Shown here: piece by piece, positions 33,470 through 44,800 of the stretch
How the letters are laid out: each line of letters starts with the position of its first letter
Numbering within the stretch: the first letter of the stretch is position 1
Assembly (NCBI GenBank): GCA_016648135.1
Contig: JADDOH010024973.1
Span: 248,001 to 312,000, forward strand
Source of the DNA: Agrypnia vestita
Taxonomy: Eukaryota > Arthropoda > Insecta > Trichoptera > Phryganeidae
Length of the DNA stretch: 64,000 nt
Reading direction: 5' to 3'
The notes under the pieces: generated by a model
What the model saw: the letters and a program-made list of their open reading frames with translations, nothing else
What the model was told of the DNA's origin: nothing
Databases searched by the model: none
Program-made: the position numbers and the translations under genes

Positions 33470-33800
33470 TATATTAAAGAGTCTTATAATATTTATTTCC
33501 TTTATGTCCCTAGAAAGTCTATTATAGAGTTCAACAGATGTTCATAGAAACCCATGCCTTTCTTTATTTGTTCCCCGTACATCACTCGCTTTTATGTAGC
33601 GTGCATGTTTGTCGCTATTCTCATAAAAGGTGATGATTGCTTTTTAATCATTTATTCTATATTTTATAAAGCATCTTTACCCTTACAACACATATTGATA
33701 ATTTTATACAGGTCAGTGGTTCTGGTATAGTGATTTAAGTCAAAAATAAATTTAAGTATTTTGTTCATAATTCTTTGTACCATAGAAAATAGTTATTTAC
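33470..33800 (-). mobile_element. LINE C-terminal fragment
   Basis: Minus strand: VQRIMNKILKFIFDLNHYTR, then HARYIKASDVRGTNKERHGF, VELYNRLSRDIKEINII. Post-RT region of a LINE; stops and shifts between the pieces. Confidence 0.55.
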
Positions 33801-34534
33801 TACATAAAACGCATTAGATGAATCGAAAAGAAAGATGTGCAGAAAAAATTGACTATCACCGGGATATGAACCGTAAACTTCTCCAATCCGGGAAAATGAC
33901 TCTCAATTGTTTATCGCAATTCAACCGATTGAGAATACAATCTGCCTATACATAGGTATATATTAGAATTATTTATAAAACAATTTTAGAATTAATATAT
34001 TAACAAACACCTCTTATTTCGATGTAAGTATTTGATTTTTCAAAAACCAATATTATGAATACATACGCCATACTTAGTGTTAGACACTGGCCTCCGCCAA
34101 GGCCTAGCAGTGAGCAATCAGTGACAGCCGTTTGTAGACGCCAATGGCCGCGCAAAGGCCACCACCAGCCCCGAAGAACCCAGCATAACTGCCCGTAGGG
34201 CTTAGCAACAGGCAATGGGCGAGAGTCAATTCCAGATACTAATCGTCGCCGATTGCTTAACCGCTAGTAGGTATATTCTTTATTTTCAAAACCAAGTTTC
34301 CAAAATTATTATTATTCCCATTATTTGAAAGATTTCAGGTTTTTGAGATGAAGGCAATTCAAATCATCAAAGATTGTCATTATCCTCAAATTGGTTAAAG
34401 TGAGATAGGTACTGCACCTAATTGTAAATAGCTGAAATCGAGAATTCTAAAAAAGTATGACTATTTTAAATAGGTAATAATATCCATTCTTTCAATTTAT
34501 TGAAGTTAAAAAATCACCATCTATGTAAACAGGG

Positions 34535-34732
34535 ATGAAAAGGACACGTACAAAATATATTATTTTTAAAAACAGACTCGTTAGAAGCCTCGACAACCGG
34601 CTAACTTGCATGCGAAGATGTATGAATGTGGATGAGGCGAGAGTTGTATGTCAGGACAGAAGAGTGTGGCGCTCTATCCTCTCTGCCTGTAAGTTAGTTA
34701 GATGGTTAGCTCACTTAAAACTTAAATTGTAA
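34535..34732 (+). mobile_element. Probable LINE 3' coding end
   Basis: TCMRRCMNVDEARVVCQDRR and VWRSILSA resemble the last residues of RTE-type LINE ORF2 proteins (CMNVDEA..VC.DR..WR..VSAYP). The start is not significant. Confidence 0.45.
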
Positions 34733-34739
34733 GAAAAAT

Positions 34740-35535
34740 ATCAAACCGATTTAAAAATATTTTTTTAATTAAGATAATCTCTTACTTTGCAATACAGATA
34801 AGATATTAATTGAAATGAAATTTGAAAAAATAATAATATAAGTATTTATACATACATGTTCAAAAAAACATCACAACATTTTGGTGTCTTACCTAAGTTA
34901 TATTTTTTAAATATTACTAACTTACCTATAAGTTTTTCAATCTGTTAAATTATTATAAATATTTTAATGTTTCGATTATAATAATAACCGTTATTTTTAT
35001 TGTTTAATTTTTACCAACATGATTTCGATTAGTGATTAAAAATATCTACCTTTAAAATTCAATATAGGTAGTGCACTCGCACTGGTGCGGTGATGATAAA
35101 TGACTAATGCCATCTATGGGTTCCCTTGAGAACTTTTATTCAAAATAAATAGTATGGTTGGCGCTTCGGATAATATTTTATAGGACCGATGGTTTTATTA
35201 GTAATAACTAACTATAATTAAATATGCATAGATTTTTACAAAATCGAGTTGTTTGTTTGGTGTAAAGCGAAATAATCAAATCTTGTTGCTTAAAATTTAC
35301 TATTACTATAAAAGTCAGGCCCGCGCCCAGCTGTTTTGGCGCCCTTGTATTAAATAGAGGGATTTTATTAGACTTTTTACCCTTTCAAATTCATGTAAAA
35401 TTTAAAAATTATATAATGTTAGGTCAATAACGTAGTTAGTAAAAGTGTCAAAGCTATAGAGCTTATGCACTTATAGCAGTAGATTAGGCGGTCTAGCCGC
35501 AAGTAAAGTAGGTAGGTACCTACTCAGGCTAGCTA
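34740..35535. other. AT-rich DNA, nothing recognised
   Basis: Contains GTAGGTAGGTACCTACT (35509-35525), a word frequent in lepidopteran DNA. No gene or element found. Confidence 0.45.
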
Positions 35536-35539
35536 GTAG

Positions 35540-35708
35540 ACTCTAAGCCCAAAATTCAGAGTCAATACTTAGATGATTTGATTAGATGTTAAGGTACGCC
35601 ATAAGAGCGTAATTTCATAGACTTCGTAATTTTCAGTACAAAATAACACTTTTAAGGCGTACTTAACCTTTAAATCATTTAAGTATTGACTCTGAATTCG
35701 GGCCTAAT
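35540..35708. mobile_element. Foldback MITE
   Basis: AATTCAGAGTCAATACTTA and inverted AATTCAGAGTCAATACTTA arms, then GATGATTTGA / AATGATTTAA and TTAAGGTACGCC / TTAAGTACGCC. About 165 bp with CTAAGCCC / TTAGGCCC outer ends. Confidence 0.78.
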
Positions 35709-35737
35709 TGAAAAAAAATTGTGCATTTTAATATACA

Positions 35738-35870
35738 GGATGTACCCAACAGAGATAGTCCACAATTCTTGAGGTGGATTCCTACCTTGATTATGAGTCG
35801 AAAATGTTCAAGCAATGAAGATCAATAGTTACAAATTTATAGATATTGTTACTTTGTAGAGTAGATATTG
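35738..35870. mobile_element. Foldback element, diverged left-arm copy
   Basis: TACAGGATGTACCCAACAGA, then ATTCCTACCTTGATTATGAG, TCGAAAATGTTCAAGC, ATCAATAGTTAC. Shares the arm order of the 9842-10335 family. Confidence 0.55.
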
Positions 35871-36009
35871 AAAAAAACAATCTATTTTAAACACACGTGT
35901 TTTATCGTGTATCGGTTCATGGTTCATCGTCAAATTCATAGCCAAAATGTTCTTTACATTCTGAGGTATTCTTAGCCACAGTGTATAAAATTATACAGAG
36001 TTGAACTAA

Positions 36010-36420
36010 ACCCCTTCTTTAGCAAGGGTACTGGGGTACAGCGGAAGTATTTCCCCCTCGCATATATTTAAGACACATTTATAATGCAGGTAAAGTATAT
36101 TTATTCTTGCATAATCAAATCCCCTAGTAAACAAAGCACATTTTATACAATTGACATTGTTTTTTTATTTTTATAAAATTTCATTTCATAAAAATATTCT
36201 CTCCAAGTAAAACCGTCATTTTGTAATAAAGCGCGATTTATTTATTAAGCAATCATATCATTTAGGAATATTTAGATTGACATTTTCATAACTGTTTCAA
36301 AATTTACGCGCTCGTAGTATTTTTTTAAGCAAGTCCTACGTAGTAGAACCAGCGGCAGAACCAAAGTATGGACCAAGAAATTTCCGTTAGATCATGTCCA
36401 TATATTTCGGTGGTGTTAGC
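36010..36420. repeat. Paralogous 400-bp block, copy 2
   Basis: Colinear with 25420-25830 at perhaps two-thirds to three-quarters identity by eye, with small indels only. Ends near TTCGGTGGTGTTAGC where similarity is lost. Confidence 0.75.
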
Positions 36421-36824
36421 GGTTTTTGATTTTGAATTTTGGTTTTAGATATGTCTAACCTGGTTGCAATTTCTTTAGCATCAATCAATATCAAAAGATT
36501 ATTAAAACCTGAATAGGAGCGATAAGCTTTTAAAAATGTATTCAGTTTACATAAGTGATTACGACACGAATATTTAAATAAGAATATCAGGTATACAGTA
36601 TACATATACATATACATATATTTTAGTATATTATATTGTATTCAATCGTAAAAATGTATGAATTTAGTAAATCTACTCTCTAGAAACAGTGGTCAGGCAA
36701 GCTGTTGGATGTACCTATCGTTTAATGAAAAAGATGTGAAAGAGTTCAATCTATCACCATTTTTTAATACAGAAAAAGCGCTACGTCTCACGAAAAAGTA
36801 TAAAAACAGGTCACACTAGAATGT

Positions 36825-36988
36825 TTTACAAAAAATAAGTCAAAAATATTGAAAAAAAAATGCAAACTTTGATGTCGCATATCTCATTAACTATTGATAT
36901 TAGGTCATAATAGCTTAAAGATTTTCGACTCATAATCAAGGCAGGAGTGTAGTCCTGCGAGGTTATTAATGTTTTACAAATAACCCTG
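36825..36988. mobile_element. Foldback element, right-arm copy
   Basis: AATGTTTTACAAAAAATAAG, CAAACTTTGATGTCGCATAT and ATAACCCTG at the end, followed by TA. The left arm is missing. Confidence 0.8.
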
Positions 36989-37079
36989 TATATTTATTTG
37001 GAATATCATATTGAGGTTTGTAATAGGACTTGCCAGACAACTCTCCCTCCGCTTTTTTTGATTGTGGTCGACCTACATT

Positions 37080-37500
37080 TAAATTAATTGTTTCCTAAAA
37101 TAATTGAACTACTCACCACGTAAATATAGCGAACAATCGAATGTATTAAAGGGCCAACAGACATATTTGAATACACGAGAAAAGTGTGTAATCATTCGAA
37201 TATGTCTGCGATAAACATTTACACCCGAGACCGCTGCCTTGAAGCGACAAACCCACTGACAGGACAACACCCAAAATATTAAAACGCTGGAATTATGGAA
37301 TGCAGTCCAATTAATCACTTTATACCAGTTTAACCAATACGCATTTATCAATGCCTGTTTTGTTGGCGGGGGCTGCCCGACCCAGCGGGGGTCGTAGCGC
37401 CCTTCAGCCCTCAATTATTTTTACCTTATAACCCTCCGTTGCATCGGAAGGCCCGGCCAGTCTGAACGGCGTTGTCGTGCTAATATTTATACAGTGGGTT
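37080..37500. other. GC-moderate island, repeat-free
   Basis: GAGACCGCTGCCTTGAAGCG, GGCGGGGGCTGCCCGACCC and GAAGGCCCGGCCAGTCTGAA in otherwise AT-rich surroundings. A 101-codon minus-strand frame crosses it but has no recognisable domain. Confidence 0.4.
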
Positions 37501-37789
37501 CCTTTTCATAAATGTACTTGCCGATAATCCAGGTATACCGCTAGTGCCAATAAGAGTGGGTACCTATTATTTCGCGTTGAAATATGATAATATCTGCGGA
37601 GAGGACGGCAATAAAAATATTATGTGATATGTGTTCTCTAAAATATGAATTGAGAATTATTTTTGTATTGATTTGTTGTATTGAAGTAGGTACATATGTT
37701 GACAATATTTTACGCTGATTTTTTAAAAACTTTTTTTTCTATAATCTATTTCAATAGTTTATTTCTAAATAAATATTTCTTAAGTTTCA

Positions 37790-38640
37790 TCAGAAAGGAG
37801 TATCCCCGCTAAGGCCAAACCATCCAGAAAATTAATACGAATGGCAGAACCAAAATCAAGGTGGATGGTGAACTATCAAAAGAGATTCCCGCAGTAAGTG
37901 GTACTAGACATCAGACATAATAAACTCATTAATGTAAATAAAATAACAACTAAATGGAGACACTTTCAAAGTAATTCAGTTAATCACTTAGAGAAAACGG
38001 GGAATTTTGATAACTAAGCGCCACATAGAATTTTATATATCGGGGAATCTTTCATAATAAGGAAAAAAGAATCTTAATATAGGGCCTCACCGAAAATATC
38101 TAACTATCCATAGAGAAAGTGTTAGGTTTAAAGTGGTATATCCACTGTGTGATAGTGGTCTTACAAACCGAAACAACTGTCTCATGTAAAATCATAATTA
38201 ACCTGCAGAACTTAATAATAATATTTAATAAAATTTAATTTATTTTTAAATTTCATTAAAAATAAACGATGCTGCAATTGTAGCTGAATCTGAGGACGAC
38301 TTGCAAAGGCTGTTGTGCAAGTTCTAACAGGCGGTGAAGGAGTAAAACATAACCATTTATATTAATAAGACCAAAAACCTGACCATTTCAAAAGACCTAC
38401 GGAGATTCAAGATAATCATGGAATCAATCAGGTGATGCAATTAAAAATATCTGGGTGTTGAGATACCTGGTCACGGTGATCTCTACAACGAAGTTAGGAG
38501 CAATCTAGTAAGGCAGCAGCGACTTCCGGCTTCTTAAAGGACACAATATGTAGGAACAAGTACATGCTCACAGATAGCAAGGTCTGAATTTACAAAACCT
38601 GTGTCAAACCCGTTATGACGATTGTTATAGAAACTAGGGG
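37790..38640 (+). mobile_element. LINE reverse transcriptase remnant with internal interruption
   Basis: KINTNGRTKIKVDGELSKEI then PAVSG (37830-37905), then after about 350 bp of unrelated AT-rich sequence AAIVAESEDDLQRLLCKF (ADD region) and, from 38440, the LGVEIPGHGDLYNEV and ICKTCVKPVMT-like end. Same family as 19985-20400. Confidence 0.65.
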
Positions 38641-38880
38641 TACCCGCCGAGTCCTAAAGAATAAGTTTCCAAATTTTGAGTCCGATCGGTCAAACGGTAC
38701 AGATTTGCATAGAAAATGTATCAGGGGAAGGGGAAGGGGTAAGAGAATAGGGTGGAAATGTTCCCTTTGTTACCCGCCGTGTTCCAAAGCATAATTATGC
38801 AAAATTTGAATCTAATCGGACGGTGGGGATTTGTATAGAGAACAGACAGACAGACAGACATTGAGTTTTATAGTTCTAAA
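38641..38880. repeat. Imperfect tandem pair plus (GACA)n
   Basis: TACCCGCCGAGTCCTAAAGA and TACCCGCCGTGTTCCAAAGC start two related units 130 bp apart, each with a 'TTTGA(G/A)TC(C/T)(G/A)ATCGG' middle. (ACAG)n at 38860-38880 ends the block. Confidence 0.6.
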
Positions 38881-38899
38881 TATTCAATATTGTTCACAA

Positions 38900-40600
38900 A
38901 TTATATACGCACCTTGTTATATTAAATTTGAATTCACCGCGTAAATTGATATTAGATATCTCACGCGTTCATAAAGCATGAGCCTTCCAGACAAAATATT
39001 GTTCAAATATACCCCCACCTTTCAAATAAATAAACACTAGACAGCGTTCACATTGAAAAATAATATTTGGAGGTCGAGCGAAAATGAACCTATGAGATTA
39101 TTATTGAAAACAATTCTAACTTTACGACAAAGATTAGCATTTTGTACTTGACATACTTTTAAAAAATATAGGCGTCTTTTTTTATTTGCTATGTTATTTT
39201 TAATTTTTTCAATTTTTATAACGTCTCCACCCAACCTCCTACTTTCGGTTAAAATATCGTTATTAAATCCTGAAATAAAAGAGAAATAGGTACCAAGACA
39301 TCTGTCAAATGTCATCCCGTCGAAATTGACGACGTATACAATATTTTATAATAGCAACCAACACACGATTGTTAACATAATATAGCCTTGTTATCATGGG
39401 CACGGAGGAGACAAATATTTAAGAGAGATAAAGGTAAGGTAAGAATTTCTAGGAACGGTTAGATTGAGAAAAAATATTGATAAGGCGAATCGAAAAATAA
39501 CGATAGTTTATAATAGAAAATGTTCATCTGATTAATGTATCATATTAATGATATTTTTATACTAGTACATTTATGAATATTGTAACTGGAAAAATATTTT
39601 TTTTTATTCAGGAAAGGAAAATTGTTAATTTTTCATGGAGAATATTTTTTTATTCAAGGAAAAAATCACAAGAATATCGTTTTTACAGATCAGAATTACG
39701 AATTTGAGTGTAGTCACTAAACTACAACAATAATAATTGTAAGAATGGTTATATAGTTCTTTAGGAGAGATTTCTCGTATTTAGTACTGGAGTGTCGTTT
39801 AAAAACAGAACATGTGATATAAGACTGAATTTAGTAGAAATACTGTGACTCGGGTAAATATGCGAAAAATCTATATATGAAGGATATAAAAGCAAAGCAA
39901 TATTCACCTCAACCAATCAACCTCCACGGTTGAGTTATGTGGCAAAATGGCCGCTTCATACTAAAGTGAGAGTTGATGTCGATTTTAGGCTGAAACATCA
40001 TAGCAAAGGCAAAAGCAAAAGCAAGCAATATCCAATTATGTAAATAGCTAAAGCAGCAATATCCCGTATCTGGTAGCAAACACAGAAATATATATATTTC
40101 AAAATTAAATACATATTTTTACTTACATAAAAGAAACTTATATAAAAGAAAACTGTTTTTCAAAACTTATTTTCATTTTCAGAGTTTCCTTGAGTAATGA
40201 CAAGTTTTTTGTATTTATCTAAACAACTCATTGAAATATTGCTGCCTTAGCTTTTATACCCCTCACATGTCATAATCACTACACAAACAAGTTTTTGTCT
40301 CTTAAACACGATAGCTAGCAGTTTATTTTCAATTCAAGTCATAATGCATCAAATGGAAAAATTAACTTATCATTCTAGTACATTTACACGGACATAACAG
40401 ATTTACCTTATTATAATCTTGAATAATCTAAGCGGAGTATTTTGCACTAAAAAAATAAAATAGTGCAGTATTGAGATTTCTTTTTTAGTGTAAATTAATT
40501 GTATATAGTCATGCTCGATGTTATCTGTCGAAACAATAAATTCACGCTCTTACTTAGGAATATATCATTAGTTTAAGCCGGCCTTAAGAATAGGTGCCTA
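38900..40600. other. Upstream region of RpS4, AT-rich
   Basis: Apart from the weak frame at 39037-39315, no gene or structured repeat. GCAAAAGCAAAAGCAAGCAA simple sequence near 40010-40030. Confidence 0.45.
39037..39315 (-). other. 92-codon open frame, unassigned
   Basis: Contains SRRLGGDVIKIEKIKNNIAN and KRRLYFLKVCQVQNANLCRK. The basic KxxxNIxxxxxxLxFLxxCxxxxxxPK-like pattern faintly recalls the N-terminal part of Penelope-like or other retroelement proteins. No catalytic motif; could be a chance frame. Confidence 0.25.
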
Positions 40601-40691
40601 CTGATTAATATTTTCTATATGGCAATATTCTTTTTGTATACATCGCGCTGTTTCCGTTTTAAGAAATCTCTTTTCCGTGTGTAATTCCAAG
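40600..40691 (+). promoter_or_regulatory. RpS4: RpS4 core promoter and short 5' leader
   Basis: Pyrimidine tracts CTGTTTCCGTTTT (40648-40660) and TCTCTTTTCC (40667-40676) lie just before the ATG. Animal ribosomal protein mRNAs usually start at a C within such a 5'TOP tract, which would give a leader of about 15-45 nt. The exact start site is inferred. No canonical TATA box stands out, as is usual for this class. Confidence 0.5.
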
Positions 40692-40694
40692 ATG
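40692..40694 (+). CDS. RpS4: RpS4 coding exon 1 (ATG only)
   Basis: The coding part of exon 1 is the start codon alone, followed at once by the donor GTGAGT at 40695. The first intron (40695-41294, 600 bp) separates it from the GCA (Ala-2) codon. I saw no recognised repeat in intron 1. Confidence 0.9.
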
Positions 40695-41811
40695 GTGAGT
40701 GACAGTTTGTTATTCCGATAAATCTAATGTAATCTTATTTCTGTTATAGTTTTTCAAATTTGTAAAATCATCGCAGAGGCAATGGTTATGTTTTGCACGC
40801 ATACTTTTGTTTATTTGATGTAATATTTAGGGTAAATTAACATTTTGACAGCATGTAACTACTTGTGACATTTTCGTGTGTTTTAATGGAGTTTACTCAA
40901 AGAAAGCAAACCCTACCAAATTAATGAAAATTGTGGACTTGCACTGCTTTTTCTGAAGTTTTTCTAGACTCTTTTCTTAATTTCGCGTGTGTTTCTACGC
41001 TTTTGTTTTGCGTTACCGTTTTGGGGTTAGGATACGATATTGGGGCAGTGTTCGTCCGCTTCGCCGGCAATTGAACCTTATATTTCTTGGTTTTAATTAT
41101 AATACTAAGTTCTTAACTTGTATTTGTATCCTGCACATTCGCTCGGTTATGTTATTGTAAAAGGTTACCTTCGGTTAGTGATTGAAATTGTAATGTTTTT
41201 GTTTCTCTCAAACTGTTGATTGAGGGGAGATTAAGGTATCCCATACTTTTTTAAGTAAATTAGTGTCGAAACTAAATGTCTCGTCCTTTTATAGGCACGA
41301 GGCCCTAAGAAGCACTTGAAGCGTCTGCATGCCCCCAAGGCATGGATGTTGGACAAGCTGGGGGGAGTGTTCGCTCCCCGGCCATCTACGGGCCCGCACA
41401 AGCTGAGGGAGTCGCTGCCTCTTGTCATCTTCCTAAGAAACCGTTTGAAGTACGCTCTGACAAACAGCGAGGTCACCAAAATTGTTATGCAGCGTCTCAT
41501 CAAGGTTGATGGCAAAGTCAGGACCGACCCTAACTACCCCGCTGGATTTATGGGTATGTTGATATTCAAATATCTTTATTTGCATAATACATACTGTCAA
41601 AACCAATTCTTAGCAGTTTTTTTTTTATCAAATAATTATCAATAGGTTTCTATAATAAATATCCTCAAACTATATTCTGAAGAATAAGTGTCAAGAGAAC
41701 GCAATATTTATGAAAAGAATTCCACGTAATAAAAATTTTGTTGCACATTTACAGATATTTAGACATCCTAGCTTTACATTTTTATGTACATAGTTCCATT
41801 AGAAATGGGTC

Positions 41812-41842
<31 letters not shown>

Positions 41843-44800
41843 TTGATTTCTGCTGCGCAATTACCTCTACATGGTTGCAGGAAAAGTTTCATGCCTGCTA
41901 GCAAATACAAGTGATATTAAAGTGAAGTGAATTAAAGACTTACAGATAATTATCATAATATTCATATAAATGATCATTTAAATAAAATCAGGGTGGTCAC
42001 CGTGTCAACTTTAGTGACAATTTTTAGTGGCAAATGTAATATTTCAAAACATGTTATCTGCGCCATGTAATTGACATGTCAGGCATATTCTGGCGATATG
42101 TGTATAAATATATTTCAGCATCATTGTTAATATCTCGCCTCAGCACATTATGTATGTAATTCTTATTATTATATTTTAGTGACATATTTATAGTCTTAGG
42201 TATAAAAGATGTAATCTAACATATTAGTACTGTTTTCGTTTTCTTATGTATGGCATGGTCATGACATTCTACATACTTATAAAAATCTATGCTTTGTAAA
42301 ATATGTTTTGTTACAATCTTTTAATATCTTATATCATCACATGTTTGTCAGTTGTTTGTTACAGAGTTTATAAATAGTGCGAGTAGGTGTCGACTACAAT
42401 TGTTTCTTCTCTTCTTTTTTTTAATTTGGTTATTGGTGAAGGCTGGCAAATCATAGGTTTGCCAGCACTAGTCTACATCATTCTTAATCTAGCTGTTGGA
42501 GACGGTTTTTACAATTACATAGGGTAGAAGTTCAGTTTCATGTTTTGTTTATAATATATTTGTTCATACAGTTTGTCATGTAAGCCTGAAACAGCAATCA
42601 ACCAGCTGTCATTGTATCCACATGTTAACAATGACTTCTTAGATACTTGCTGATAACAAAGTGAACATTCTTTAAGATGTGAACAGTATTTCCATCTGTC
42701 TGCATTAAGTTTGTTTCATACAGTATTATATAAGACTACCGTATATAATAAATTTAAGCTTTGCTTTACGCCTCAAGTCCTTCGTTATGTTTCCTTTGAT
42801 TTCTCCATGTTTGTCCATGCCACTGGGATCCCGCATATTCTGAACAGACTTCAAACAAATGAAAGCATATCACAATTTGTAAATTACAAAAATGTACTTG
42901 AAAGCTCATTTTTGCCAGCAGTGAAAGTGTTAGTTGCACTATGTTACATGATCCCCCTAACTCAAAATGAATTTCATGCTAACCCTGAATGTATATTTTT
43001 GTTGGGCCTACAATCACCAAGGTTCGCGATTTAATATTTTTTTATTACATTTGTAATTAATTTTTATTTTGCAATTGGTTACCATGCCTAGATTGACATT
43101 TTTCGTTTTTTTGTTCTAATATATGAGTGGAATATTTCAGATGTCGTCAGCATTGAGAAGACCGGAGAACTGTTCCGTCTGATTTATGATGTCAAGGGAC
43201 GTTTCACTGTTCACCGTATTACTCCCGAGGAAGCCAAGGTACTAAATAACTCTTGTTTATTGCATTTATTTGTACATTAATAAACCATTATTAAAAAATT
43301 CCACAATAATTATAACAATAGTAAAGAATAAAATTATATACAAGTGATAAATGTTCAAAGTATATATATAATTGAAAAAAAACAGTTTTTTTCAATTCGA
43401 TTCATATTTAATATATACACTAGTATTTTCTTTAAAGGTGTACAATTTTACTTTCGAAGATGCGCAGTAACAAGTTATATTGGCAAGATTAAAGATTTTG
43501 CCAAAAATTGTAAAACTCCTGAAAAAAGCCATTATATATTGTAAAAAATGTCTGTATTTTAGCACATTTGAAAAAATCATTTCAAAAATGCAATATTTAT
43601 TATGCTAATACGAAGATTGTAATATTTCTGTTTCTGAAGTACCAGATATTGACGTACTTCTCACTCGTGAAAAATTTATTGTATTTTATAAAATGTATTG
43701 ATTTATATATTGAATTATATTTAATTACAGTTTTTTTTTTTTAATTATTAGGGTTAATCTACTTTGAAATTAACATTTTTGAAAATTGAATTTTGGCGAA
43801 TTTCTAATTATCGAATTAACGGAATTTTACTGTATCTATAAATGTAAGAAAATTGTATCATTTTGCCTTCATCATGCCCAAAATATGTGCATATTTTAAA
43901 AATTGGTTTGGAAGATCGTGTTCATTAATAAATTGACACCTAATTTCAATAATAGTTTTATTTTATGAATATTATTTTTAATTTTAGTACAAGCTGTGCA
44001 AGGTAAAGAAGGTACAGATGGGTCCCAAGAATGTTCCATTCCTGACGACTCATGATGGCCGCACCATTCGCTACCCCGACCCTCTCATCAAGGTCCACGA
44101 CACCATCCGACTAGACATTGGAACATCCAAGATTATTGACTTCATTAAGTTTGATACAGGTATTTTTATATTGCACTTTTATGGAAGCTTATAAATCACA
44201 TCCTTTGATCATTCGTTGCTTTTTGTTTAGGTATGGTTAATTTCAAACAAAATTTCACCTAGTAAACAAAAACTCGGACATCTAGCAAAAATGTATTTTG
44301 ACTTTTTTGTACCAATATGTAGAAAATACTCTTTTCCGCGATACAATATTAAAAAAATATGTTTCTTCATTTTTCAGAGAAAAAACTGACAAATTTGTTC
44401 ATTTTCTAAAGCCAAACTTGAAGCAGCTCTTATGTAAAAATGCATTTTTTTTTTTAGATTTCTTTGTATACGTAGGAACTGTCAATATCATTGGTGTATT
44501 TTTCGACTTCAACTACGTATTCATACATACAATACGGGATCACCTTAGAAATCAATGATTATCTGTGAATTAAATAAGTAGATACTACAGTAAAACCCCA
44601 ATTTAACTCTTGGAATGTCAAGTACAGTTGCCGGCAAACTTCTTGAAATATTTTGGGGTAGTGGGGGAATGCGCAGAAGACAAAATTTGGGTCTCTTTGG
44701 TGGAATGGTACATGCGCAAACTTCCCCCCACTACGCCGTAAAATTTCAAGATGTTTGCCGGTTACTGTAACAGTCTTTAACTGAGGAAAACAAAAGTGAA

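Noticed and set aside
34000..34215. 71-codon minus frame with Trp/Gly-rich start (QLCWVLRGWWWPLRGHWRL).
   Set aside because: Arises from a local GGCC-rich stretch; no family or partner sequence recognised.
42711..43034. 107-codon frame in RpS4 intron 2.
   Set aside because: Not recognisable, lies wholly in an intron of a confirmed gene, and no repeat or protein motif was seen on either strand.
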